From Cordilura impudica (lineage: Eukaryota > Arthropoda > Insecta > Diptera > Scathophagidae): a DNA stretch of 64,000 nt. Both the position numbers and the translations under genes were made by a program. Position 1 is the stretch's first letter. The number at the start of each line of letters is the position of its first letter. Positions 1-11,109 of this stretch are shown one piece after another. The stretch is taken from contig OY821517.1 of assembly GCA_963682025.1 (NCBI GenBank), positions 49,625,162-49,689,161 of the forward strand, in the 5' to 3' direction. The notes below the pieces were generated by a model, which was given only the letters and a program-made list of their open reading frames with translations, was not told the DNA's origin and did no database searches.

Positions 1-68
1 GCACGTACGGGCAGATAAAACCTTTTGAATTATGTAAAGAAATAATCAAAGAACATTTTTTGCAAATA

Positions 69-2366
69 CAGTGAACTCGCGATAATGTGAACTAATAAAA
101 ACCAAGGTAGTTCACATTATCGAATTTGTTCACATTTTCGATTGTAAAAATATGTAGCGCCATAATGTGTTTTTTTCCTTAAAAAAGTCTAAAAAAAAAT
201 TAAAACTCTTGCTAATTGTAACATAACATATAATTTATTGCAAACTTAACGATTTTTTATTTGAAATTCACTTTTTATATAAAATATTTACTAAAAATAA
301 ATAAAAAATAAAATTTAATACTTCAACTCATTGTACAGATATTATCAATACAATAAATAAATATTTTAGTTAAGGAAATAATCGGTTATAATTTTTTGAG
401 TTTTTTTTTGTTCTAATAACTTATTAATTGCTGCATCCTTTAATTTCTTCAGAACTTTTATATCTATCTGGTCGATCAATTCAGACTCAGCCCACTGCAG
501 TGCTTTATTAAAAATTTCGACAGCTTCCTTTGGTTTTATTTTGTTTTGGGTCTCTTCAATATCACATTCATCATCATCGGATATTTCGTCATTTTCATTA
601 AATAGCGTTATGTCTTCACATGGGTTATTATTCCATTCCTGGATGTTTGTCGCAGTACATACCTCCTATGATAAAGATATTTTTTTTAAATATATTTTAT
701 ACATCAGGAACTGTTAAAATACGTACCTGTGGGAACAATGTATGAAAAAGATCGGCAGCGTTTTCTTCCAAAACTATAATCTCCGATTGCCATCTATCTC
801 TTAAAACACTTAAAGGGACATTGTATTCAGGATCATCATCGTCATTAACCATATCCAGTATATTTTTCCAGCATTTAGCCAAGGTTTCATTTCCCACTCG
901 ATCCCAGGCTGCTTCTAAAAGATTAATTGCCTCTTTTAATGTAAGTAGTTTCATTGCTTCCAGCCAACTCATCTCCTTCGCTATTATTGTTGCCAGAAGA
1001 CTATTTCTATAATGGAGTTTTGTGATTCTAATAGCATTCTGATCCATTGGCTGTATTAAAGGAGTTATGTTTGGTGGCATGAACATCGCTTGTATGGAAC
1101 CATCCTCGGATTTGAGTTCTGATTCAGGTGGATGAGACGGAGCATTATCTAATAACAACAAAGCTTTTACTGGCAATCCCTTTTTCGTTAAAAAATCTGT
1201 AACCTGAAAGAGAAAAATAAAATGTCAACCTGAATAATTTGCCGCATTGGAGTTTACTTACCTCGGGAATAAAACAGTAGTGAAACCAATCTTTAAAAAT
1301 TGTAGAAGTCATCCAAGCAGACTTTGAGTTTTTGTAGTGCACTGGGCAGATGAAATTTTTAAAGCTGCGGGGATTCTTAGACTTCCCTATAACAAGAAGT
1401 TTGGTTTTATGGGATCCAGATGCGTTTGCACAACAAAGAAATGTAACTCTTTGTTTCTCCATCTTCGCACCTGGTGCGTTTTTTTCCAATGATGTTACAT
1501 ACGTCTTTTGAGGAAGAAGTTTCCAAAATAAGCCTGACTCATCTGCATTGTAAAGCTGATCATTTGATAAACCAAGTTCATCTATCTTTGCTTTTAGCTT
1601 CAATTTAAAAGGATCTACCAGCTGAGGTTGCGCTGAAAGCTTTTCTCCGCTAATCTGTAAAAGTCGGACTCCGTATCTCCGTTTGAATTTTTGAAGCCAC
1701 CCATCGCTGGCATTGAAGTCGTGTCCATTTTCATTTAAATTAGAATGTAGCTGTTTTGCTTTTTCTTTCAGCATTAATCCACTTATCGGAAGGTTTTTAT
1801 TTCTCATGTTAACAAACCACTTGTATAGAGATTTTTCCATCATTGGAAGCTCTGAAGATCGCAGCGTTTTACGTTTCCCTGGTCCATAATATGTGTTGTT
1901 AACACACTTATAAATTTTATTCTTCTTATTGCGTATCGAACAAATGGTAGATTTCCCAACATTATATTTTACACTTAGTGCTGTAACACTTGATCCTTTT
2001 TCCAAAAGTTGCAGAATTTCATATTTTTCATTGATAGTTAAAAACTTTCGGTTATTCTTAGGCATCTTTGTTAATATACAGGTATGTATGTACGAAAAAA
2101 TATTTAGTTCAAGTGATTTCTATGCGTAACGAAAGACAACTGACCTTCATTAACAAAACTCAAAGTATGTATGCATGTATTGTTTTTATTTTTTATTCAA
2201 TCGGGATTCCCAAAATTATAAATAAACAAAAATCGTCAAAATTTTTGTTCACTATTTAGAGCCATTAAACTTTGTTCACTATTTAGAGCGTTAATATAAA
2301 AAAAAAGGTGTTCACATTACTGGATAGTTCACTATATTGGAAGTTCACATTACCGAGAGTTCACTG
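69..2366 (-). mobile_element. Complete Tigger/pogo-like DNA transposon
   Basis: Both ends are visible: the left end starts CAGTGAACTCGCGATAATGT and the right end is its imperfect inverted complement, finishing ...GAGAGTTCACTG. TA dinucleotides at 67-68 and 2367-2368 form the target duplication, as for Tc1/mariner/pogo elements. The motif GTTCACATTA and close variants recur near both ends, plausible binding sites for the CENP-B-type domain of the transposase. The 2298-bp body is filled by one three-exon transposase gene on the minus strand. No insertion or stop breaks it, so this looks like a young, possibly autonomous copy. Confidence 0.92.
366..2065 (-). CDS. Tigger-like transposase, three exons, apparently intact (526 aa)
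   Basis: Cut-and-paste transposase of the pogo/Tigger (CENP-B/jerky-related) branch. The exons are 2065-1262, 1203-727 and 665-366. Introns of 58 nt (1204-1261) and 61 nt (666-726) have GT...AG borders, and all junctions are phase 0. Exon 1 starts MPKNNRKFLTINEKYEILQL, a psq-type helix-turn-helix (about residues 8-50), followed by a CENP-B-type DNA-binding domain (about 70-135). The catalytic triad is D175 (YNADESGLFW), D287 (LLLLDNAPSH) and D322 (IQPMDQ), with 34 residues between the last two. Exon 3 encodes an acidic stretch, a helical region and the C-terminus TQKIITDYFLN, which contains a PCNA-interaction-type motif. No internal stop is seen in the spliced frame. The splicing is inferred from consensus sites and frame continuity. 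Confidence 0.87.
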
Positions 2367-4905
2367 TATGGCAATTATGTGAAAAAACGGATAGTTTTTA
2401 AATAGTGATTTACCAGGAGAAACACAAAGCAAACGGTTAATTTTTTTTTATCATTATACATTTAATAAATACATCAATCAATACAAATAAAAAATAAGGC
2501 GATTCGTTACCTATTTTTCGTGATATTACACCTGAAATCGCAACAAATTGACTAAAAATTGTGTGTTTTTTTGAAAACCGAAAGTCGGTCAACTTTGAAG
2601 GGTTATGTCTTCTAAACTAAAAATGTGATATTATTAAGAGTAGCATATTTGAAATCGTTGAAAAGTTTCCTATAATATGGGTTTATTCAAAACTTCGTCG
2701 GCGCACACGAAAATTTTGATTTTTGCAACCTCGTTTGCTCTACGGGCGCCACTTTGCACCGGTAATAGCGATTTCGTGGAAAATTTATCAAGTGTCGATG
2801 AATGGTTTGCATCAAGTCTTCAGGTGCCACCATGTCTGAGCGCGCCAAAAAATTCAAATAATAACTTAAGTTCTTAAAAGTTTTTTTATTATTAAATTTA
2901 TATCTTTCTCTTTGTATTAGTATAAAAAAAAGTAACAAATACTGTGATTTAAAAAATTATGTCAAAAATCGTCTCCCGCGGAATCGCCCATATTCAAAAT
3001 AGGTTTTTGTAAATTTTTACCTTCAAAAAGTTTGTATATATGTTCATGTAAAGTAATTACATCAATGTAAATTATAATTAATTAAGCAGAAAAAGACAAA
3101 ACTCTTGAACTCTTTAAAATGTATATTAAATTAAGTAAAAATGCAAATATTATAAAAGTAAATAAAAATTGAATTGAATTGAAATTATTTTACAAATTTT
3201 AATTTTTTCGTGTATCGTGGAAATTTGTAAATTGTATATTTTTGTAATAGAAAATATAATTTTAAATTTTTTTTTTAAATTAACCCTAAATGTTCCAGCG
3301 GGTCAAATTGACCCATATATAATTTTTGGCTTCATTGCCATTTTAGACATTTAATTTTTACTAATTAAAGTGTATTAATTTATATTGATAACTAAATTAA
3401 AATCATTTTGTTGTGGAACCGGTGCTTATGCGACTGTTAATGTATAAATTCCTTTATTAATTAATTGTTGTTTACATTGTTAATATCTAAATAATTATAC
3501 TTTTGTGAATATGCAAAGTATGCATATTCATGCGGTTAAGTTCAGCGTGTGTGGATATCGTTACACAAGAATTTCTATGAACTTACCATTTAAGTTTCCG
3601 TACTGAAAGTACGGTAATTACGACTTAACAAACAGACTACAACAGCTTTTTTTTCAATAAAACCTTCAATTTGCTAATAAACTTGAAGTTAAAGTTCCCG
3701 TACCATTGAGGTTTTGTTGAAATCTATGTTTAGTTTTCATGAATCATACCACCTTTTCTAAATATTAAACACACATTACGAAATTTATTGTTTTCTAAAT
3801 TTTACATTTTAGTGGAACGATACTGTATGCTTAAGAGCAAGGTGTTAATATGATTAACACATTAAATTTGACTCAATATGAAATTATTAGAGTTCAGAGA
3901 CATTTTTTGTGTACTCTTAGAAATGTGTTTTTTTATTTTTTGCTAAACATATTTATTTGACCACGATTGAATTGTGTAAATCCTTGTTAGTGATTAAGGG
4001 AGTGACACACAAAATATATTTTGTTTTGTTCTTTCAATACATTTCGAAATACACAGGTTTCTTCATTTAGTGAATTGATAATTTTATTTGCAAATGGCAC
4101 AATTATCTAAAACATGACCTTGAAGTTGTCATCATACGTTTTTTTCTTTCCAAATTGAAAAATTGTTTATTTAAAAATTATCACTTAATTTTGGTGGAAT
4201 ATTTTTTAATTTAATTAAATACTCATAAATTGTCATATGTTTTTTGTGATAACAGAAAACAGATTATTATCTAGGCTAATTTTTTTTTTAATTGAAATAA
4301 ATGAATGATAAATTTGAACATCGGGAAGAAATCAAAGTTCGCTTATCCAAAGTATTTCCCAAATTTAAATTAATATCACTAATAATATTTTAGCGACAGC
4401 TAAGTAACAGAAATTCATTTTGAATAATAACTTGGAATTTTTTATGATGTTTTGTTGGTAAATATTAAAGTAAAAAAAAAAATATATAATAAAATTTATT
4501 GATATTCATATAATATTTTGAACACAGACTTCTTTCTTATCATTGATTTATATAATAGTACGAAATTATGCATGTATTGGACTTTTTTCATATCGTGCCA
4601 AATTGTATTCAGGTTACATTCGTTAGGGCGTTTGATCAAAAACTTTTATATGTATTTGTTACATTTTTGCACCTCTTAAAGTGTAATATGAGTTCTTATA
4701 GCCCACAAGATTTTTACGAGTTTTTTCAGTTTTATTTGGATGTTGGTACGGGTTATGAAACATATATTTTTTTATTGTATATTTTTTATCTTCTTCTTCA
4801 ATTTCATAAAATCATCATATGTTATATTTAACACAAAAACGTCACAAGAAATTTCAAACCGGACATCCAAACACAAAATATTGCTCATGACAAAATATTA
4901 CATTG
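2367..4905. other. Gene-free AT-rich stretch
   Basis: About 2.5 kb without a convincing gene. Short open frames (for example 2687-2938 on the minus strand and 4568-4831 on the plus strand) have no recognisable domain. At 3283-3330 the sequence TTAACCC...GGGTCAAATTGACCC looks like the terminus of a piggyBac-type element (TTAA plus CCC and an internal GGGTCAA palindrome), but no partner end was found. The 2690-2850 part is more GC-rich than its surroundings for no reason that I can see. Confidence 0.5.
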
Positions 4906-5329
4906 TTTTTATACCCTTCACACTACTGTGCAGAGGGTATATATAGGTTTAGCATTCCGTTTGTAACGCATTAAAATAAATTCCTTATAACAAGAGAAGT
5001 TGATTTAAAATCATCAAAAAAGGTTTACAGGGTTAAGAGATCTATCTATATATAATACGTGAAGGTAAATCTTTCGTCCAGTTTTAAGCAAAATGAGCGC
5101 ACGGAGGAGTGTGAAATTTGACATAGTTATATTTCATATGAAGGTGAAGTGCAGAATGATAAAAAATATGTATAATATGTGTTAAAAATATATTAAATTA
5201 AATAAAACAAAATATTTATAATAAATAATTTTATGAAAGCCTAAAGGTATGCTAATCAATTTTAGCCAATTCACATTTCATCGCCTGTGCTTTTGTTATT
5301 GGGGGTTTCAAAAAAGAGTACACTTTAAT

Positions 5330-5974
5330 CGCCCTATGTTGAATTGTGAATTGCCTAGAATTGATCAGCATACCTTTAGGCTCTTATAAAATTTCTTATT
5401 AACTAAACCATTTATATTTACTAGCAGATTCCAGCCCTCGAAATTCGAGTGCAAATTTTAGGAAATTTTATTTTTTCATTAAATAAAGAGCCTAAAGGTA
5501 TGCTAATCAATTATAGCCAATTCGCAAATCAACATAAAGAACAAACTCATTTTTATTACAAACACATAACAAATTTAATAAACACACACATAGCATTGTA
5601 TAATTTTATGTATGTGTTAGTAGCAACTTTAAATGCAATTTACTTAAAATAAAGGAAAAAATTTAAAAATCTGTAAATGTGCCAAACGGCTAAAAAGAAA
5701 TACCTTTCAAATAATATAAGTTTGGTCAATATCATGATAAAACGGTAGAACAAAACATCGGTCACAAGAAATCGCCTAGCCTATTAATATTATAGATTCT
5801 GTGTGTACATTAAATATTTATAAATTTAATGAATTTTATTTAAAAATTCACAATTCAATGAATTTTATTTAAATATTCATAAATTTTTTATATATATAGA
5901 TTAAAAAAATATTGAATGAAAAAATAAAATTTCCTAGAATTTGCACTCGAATTTTGAGTGCTGGGCTCTGCTAG
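5330..5974 (+). mobile_element. Family C Helitron 3' part, interrupted by another family C copy
   Basis: The left part (5336-5420) contains GAATTGTGAATTGCC...AGCATACCTTTAGGC, typical of the family C interior. The right part (5797-5974) ends with the family hairpin and GGGCTCTGCTAG followed by T. The copy at 5421-5796 sits between them. An inverted partial duplicate of the GCCTAAAGGTATGCTAATC region lies at 5241-5275. Confidence 0.65.
5421..5796 (-). mobile_element. Family C non-autonomous Helitron, copy 1
   Basis: On the minus strand it starts TCTATAATATTAATAGGCTA and ends GGGCTGGAATCTGCTAG, with a CTCGAATTTCGAG hairpin just before the end. The flanks are A on the 5' side and T on the 3' side. 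TC...CTAG termini, a hairpin about 11 nt from the end and A/T insertion without target duplication are the diagnostic Helitron features. 376 bp, no coding capacity; at least five copies of the same length lie in this window. Confidence 0.9.
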
Positions 5975-6174
5975 TATTAATGGAAATGTGAAAAAACTCT
6001 TGAAAAAATAAAAATGTAAAATTTGTTTCTTTATTTCCTTAAGATATATGTATGTAGTAATTGTTCTTATTGTTGGAATTTTTGTAATTGTGGTATTTTC
6101 TTTATGATTAGCCTAAGCAAGAATTGGCACATATTTTTTTTTATCGATATCCCGACATTATAAAAAAAATCGAA

Positions 6175-9100
6175 AATATGATAGAAAAAATATAATCCCT
6201 AAAATAGTACTATTTTTTAAAAAAGAGTTTCCCTTAAAAAGTACAATTTCTCCAAAAGTATATTTTTTTTGAAAAGTACCTTTTCTTAAAAAAGTACCTT
6301 TTTTAAAAATGTATCTTTATTTAAAGTACCTTTCTAAAACCAGAATTTGTTTCAAAGTACCCTTTTTAATAAGGATTATTCTTAAAATTTACCTTTTTTG
6401 GAAAATATCTTTTAAAAAGTATCTTATTAAACTATGTATTTTTTTTTAAGTTACCCTTATTAAAAAATATCCTTTTTTATTTCAAAAAGGGACAATTTTT
6501 TAAGTGTTCTTTTTTTAAAAGTATTCTTCTTTAAAAAAGTACCTTTAAAAAATTTACCATTTTTTAAGAGTAAAATTTTTTTAAATAAATAAAATTTTTT
6601 AAAAAAGTACCCTTTAAAAAAAATATAAAATATAATTTTTTTAAAAAGTACCCTTTATTTAAATGTACCCTTTTTTGAAATAAGTAAAATTTTTTTTAAA
6701 TAATTAATTTTTTCAAAACACATTTTTTTTAATTATACTTTTTTAATTATACTCAAAAAAAAGTATTCTTTTTTAAAAAAGTACCTTTTTTAAAAATGTA
6801 CCTTTATTTAAAGTACTTTTATAAACCCAGAATTTGTTTCAAAGTACCCTTTTGAATAAGGATTATTCTTAAAATTTACCTGTTTTTAAAATAACCTTTT
6901 TTTGAAAATATCTTTCAAAAAGTACCTTTTAAAACTAAGTATTTTTTTTTTAAATTACCCTTATTAAAAAATATCCTTTTTTAAAAAGTAAAATTTATTT
7001 CAAAAAGGGACCATTTTTTTTAAGTGTTCTTTTTTTTAAAGTATTCTTCTTTAAAAAAGTACCTTTAAAAAATTTACCATTTTTTAAGAGTAAAATTTTT
7101 TTAAATAAATAAAATTTTGTAAAAAAGTACCCTTTAAAAAAAAAATATATAATATAGTTTTTTTAAAAAATACCCTTTATTTAAATGTACCCTTTTTTGA
7201 AATAAGTAAAATTTTTTTTAAATAATTAATTTATTTAAAACAGATTTTTTAAAATACTACAATTTTTTTTTAATTATACTTAAAAAAAAGTATTCTTCTT
7301 TAAAAAAGTATCTTTTAAACTATGTATTTTTTTTTAAATTACCCTTATTACAAAATATCCTTTTTTTATTTCAAAAAGGGACAATTTTTTAAGTGTTCTT
7401 TTTTTAAAAGTATTCTTCTTTAAAAAAGTACCTTTAAAAAATTTACCATTTTTTAAGAGTAAAATTTTTTTAAATAAATAAAATTTTGTAAAAAAGTACC
7501 CTTTAAAAAAAAATATAAAATATATTTTTTTTAAAAAGTACCCTTTATTTAAATGTACCCTTTTTTGAAATAAGTAAAATTTTTTTTAAATAATTAGTTT
7601 ATTTAAAACAGATTTTTTAAAATACTACAATTTTTTTTTAATTATACTTAAAAAAAAGTATTCTTCTTTAAAAAAGTACCTTTTAAACTATGTAATTCTT
7701 TTTTAAATTACCCTTATTAAAAAATATCCTTTTTTTATTTCAAAAAGGGACAATTTTTTAAGTGTTCTTTTTTTAAAAGTATTCTTCTTTAAAAAAGTAC
7801 CTTTAAAAAATTTACCATTTTTTAAGAGTAAAATTTTTTTAAATAAATAAAATTTTGTAAAAAAGTACCCTTTAAAAAAAATATAAAATATAATTTTTTT
7901 AAAAAGTACCCTTTTTTTAAATGTACCCTTTTTTGAAATAAGTAAAATTTTTTTTAAATAATTAATTTATTTAAAACAGATTTTTTTTAAAATACTACCA
8001 TTTTTTTTTAATTATACTTAAAAAAAAGTATTCTTTTTTAAAAAAGTACCTTTTTTGTATCATTTAAAAAAAATACATTTTTTAAGACACCTACATTGTT
8101 TAAAAAAATACACTTTTTAAGTACCCTTTGTTTTAAAAAAGTATCTTTTTTAAAAAAGGACCTTTTTTGAAAAATAAATTTTCTTACAAAATTTCCTTTC
8201 TTAATAAAGTACCTTCTTTTAAAAAGTACTTTTTTTAAGAAGAACTTTTTCTTAAAAATTTACTTTTTATTAAAAAATACTCTTTTTTTATAAAGTCCCC
8301 TTTTTGAAAATAGGCGCTTGTTTTAAAATACCTTTTATTTTAAAATTACCCTTTTTTAAACATATTCTTTTATTAAAAAAGCTTTTTTTTCGAAAAAAAA
8401 ACTATCCTTTTGAAAAAAAAACATTTTTTTAAAAAAAGTACCATTTATTAAAAGAGTACCTTTTATATACAAAATAAATTTTCTGAAAAAAAGAAGCTTT
8501 AATTGAAAAAGTACTCTTTCTTAATAAAGTACCTTTTATAAAAAAGTAACTTTTTTAAAAAAATTACGTTTTCTTAGAAGTTACCTTTTCTTAGAAAAGT
8601 TCTTTTTATTAAAAAAGTACCGTTTTTTAAAAAACTACCTCTTTTGTAAAAATTACTTTTCTAAGAAAAGGTAGGTTTTTAAAAAGCACGATTTTTTAAA
8701 AAAGTATTCTTTTTTAAAAATGTACCCGTTTTTAAAAAGTACTTTTTTATAAATAAGTACTTTTTGAAAAATTTTAAAAAAGTACTTTTTTATAAACAAG
8801 TACTTTTTTTAAATACATTTTTTTTAAGTACCATTTTTAAAAAATATTTTTTTTAAAGAAAGTATAATTTTTTAAAAACTACCTTTCTTTTCAAAAAAAT
8901 AATTTCATTTTAATTAAGCACTATTTTTTAAGTACCTTCTTTTAATTAAGTACCATTTTTTAAGTATCCTTTTTTAAGTACTCTTTTTTAAAAAAGTACC
9001 CTTTTTTAAAGTATCGTTTAAAAAATACCTTTTTAAAAAAAACTGCATTGTTTAACAAAATAACCTTTTATAAATACCCTTTGTTTTAAAAATTATCTTT

Positions 9101-9600
9101 TTTAAAAAAGTACCTTTTCTAAAAAAATATATTTTCTTAAAAGATTACATTTCTTAATAAATTACCTTTTCATAAAAATTTAGTTTTTTCTAAAAAAGTA
9201 AATTTTCTTAAAAAAGTACCTTTCCTTAAAAATGTACCTTTAATTAAAATAGTAATCGTTTTTAATTAAGTACATTTTTTTTACAAAAAAGAAACCTTTT
9301 TTTAAAAAGTACCTTTTATTTTAAAAGTATCCTTTTTAATACAGTACCCTTTTATTAAAAAAGTTATTTTTTAAATGAAACTATCCTTTTTAAATCAGCT
9401 GTTTTTTAAAAAAGTACCTTTAATTAAAAAGTACTCTTTTTAATAAAGTGTCTTATATAAAAAAGTAACTTACTTTAAAAAAGTATTTTTTTAAAAAATT
9501 ACTCTTTTTTAAAAACTATATTTTTTTAAAAAAGTAAATTTTTGCAAAATGTACCTTTTGATAAAATGTACCTTTAGTACATTTTGTAGTTTCTGTACCT
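6175..9600. repeat. 3.4-kb A/T-rich array of AAAAGTACC-type repeats
   Basis: The array consists of imperfect ~15-25-bp units of the form TTTTTTAAAAAAGTACC. A higher-order repeat is superimposed between about 6480 and 8000: the landmark CAAAAAGGGA recurs at 6483, 7001, 7372 and 7741, giving spacings of 518, 371 and 369 bp, and the whole blocks between are nearly identical. The rest (8040-9600) is more diverged. It lies exactly where the family B core array lies in the copy at 48177. Confidence 0.9.
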
Positions 9601-10434
9601 TTTTGTAATTTCTGATATTGCATATAATCGAACAATTTTATAAACATCACAATTTTGTGATGATGTTTGTAATGATCAATAATACTTTACATAGGCACAC
9701 CTCTTTACCGATCGACTCAAAATTTCTTTTTAATCAATTTAACCACATTGGCCTGGCAGTCTGTCGGTTCATGTAAATCTGGTACGCAAATTAAAGGTTG
9801 CAGTTATACAAATATGTATTAATATAAAATTTGGTATATAAGTTGTATCGCGTATATTTTTTAGTCTGTATAGGGCGACTTTAATTTATTATCTGTTTTT
9901 GTTTATTTTTCTTTTGTATTAAATGTTCCTTAAATTAACATATTACTACCTAATTCAAATAAAAATATTTAAAAATTAGCTTTTTTAATATTGAAATCTA
10001 GACATTTTTAGCCAAGAACCATTTGAATTTGAAGTATCGTACGACTTCTTAGGTATAAAAACATTTTTATATTGATGAAATTTTGGCTATTATAAAGCCG
10101 GCTGCGTTAAATAATGTATTTCATTGTCGTTCTACACAGTATTTGGGGAACTTATAGGTTTTCTACCCTAGTAAGGGAAAAATAATGAGAATTTTTAGAA
10201 ACGCAATTGTCTTTAAATATAATTGGTATTTAAATTTAAAGATTAACTGGTATTCAAATTTAAAATTTCCGTATCAGCAACAGTTTTAAATTGGTGGCTA
10301 TACCTAAAATTGTTGGCAATATTGAGTTTAAGACGCAGGTGGAGGGTATAAAAGATTCGGCATATGGAATTGGAAGGAAAAAAATGAGATATTAATTTAA
10401 AATTGTACTAATATAAATTCATATTAAATATTTA

Positions 10435-10546
10435 GGGCCGTATGCAAAAAAATTAAAGTGTACTTCAAGTAGACTTTATCAACAATTTTGTATGAAAAAC
10501 ATACAATAAAGTCTAGAAGTACACTTAAATTTTTTGCATACGGCCC
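10435..10546. mobile_element. PIF/Harbinger-type MITE (112 bp)
   Basis: A nearly perfect hairpin: GGGCCGTATGCAAAAAAATT at one end and its inverted complement at the other, with the interior also self-complementary. TTA at 10432-10434 and at 10547-10549 is the 3-bp target duplication. GGG-starting termini and TTA duplication are typical of PIF/Harbinger MITEs. No coding capacity. Confidence 0.85.
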
Positions 10547-10707
10547 TTATGCTTTTTTATTTTTTTTTAATCTGTTTTTTTTTTTTTCTAAAAGCACATT
10601 AATATGCCATTCCAAAGTTACAGCTAAAATTTTGAAACAAGAATATTTTTCCCAAAATATGTTATAATAGACGTGATTTAGTTTTGAAAAAGAATTTCTT
10701 TACGCTG

Positions 10708-10887
10708 AACTCACATTTAGCGTTAACGGCGTGCCCTCCTTATATTCAATTTATTGTTTTCTATTTTTAATGATTCAAATGATAAATATCAAAAAAACGA
10801 TTTTTTGTTTTTATATTTGTAAAAATAGAAAATAATAAATTAAAAATGCGGGGGGCACGTCACGCCGTTAACGCTAAATGTGAGTTT
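10708..10887. repeat. Fold-back repeat with ~30-bp inverted ends
   Basis: The left arm AACTCACATTTAGCGTTAAC continues into GGCGTG; the right arm is its inverted complement and continues into a run of G/C. The ~110-bp interior is AT-rich. It looks like a small MITE, but I could not define a target duplication, so the superfamily is open. Confidence 0.7.
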
Positions 10888-11109
10888 ATCAAAAACAAAT
10901 TGTCGTTTTAAAAACTAAAACAAACACGTATATTTTAGTATGCAATGTATACTCATATATTTACAAATATGTTTGTTTCAATTGTTTTATATTTTAGTTT
11001 GTTATATTGGAAAAAGCTTAAATAGTACAATACAACTCTTTGCTTGGATTCTCATTGAGTTGGTTTCACAGCAAAGTTATGTGCATTTAACTTTTTACCA
11101 AACAAACTA

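Larger units (their letters stand above)
4906..10372 (+). mobile_element. Family B (Helentron-like) element, decayed, with expanded core
   Basis: The 5' end (4906-5060) reads TATACCCTTCACACTACTG then GAGGGTATATATAGGTTT and CATTCCGTTTGTAACGCA, matching the start of the copy at 48177. A second block at 5985-6130 (GAAAAAACTCTTG ... GCCTAAGCAAG ... CACATATTTTTTT) matches 48480-48640. The low-complexity core follows immediately, as in that copy. The 3' tail at 10328-10372 (GTGGAGGGTATAAAAGATTCGGC) is the family B end with a damaged hairpin. Helitron copies have inserted at 5330-5974. Non-autonomous; no coding region. Confidence 0.62.

Noticed and set aside
1177..1260. Transposase exon 1 read on to 1145
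   Set aside because: The extra codons after 1262 are intron: a GTAAGT donor and a CAG acceptor restore the conserved catalytic region in frame.
2687..2938. 83-codon minus-strand frame in relatively GC-rich sequence
   Set aside because: No domain, no splice or codon-use support that I can see, and no similarity to the elements in the window.
6175..9600. Possible CRISPR-like array because of regular repeats
   Set aside because: No constant repeat with unique spacers; units are imperfect low-complexity DNA in a eukaryotic genome. The same holds for the arrays at 48657 and 53376.
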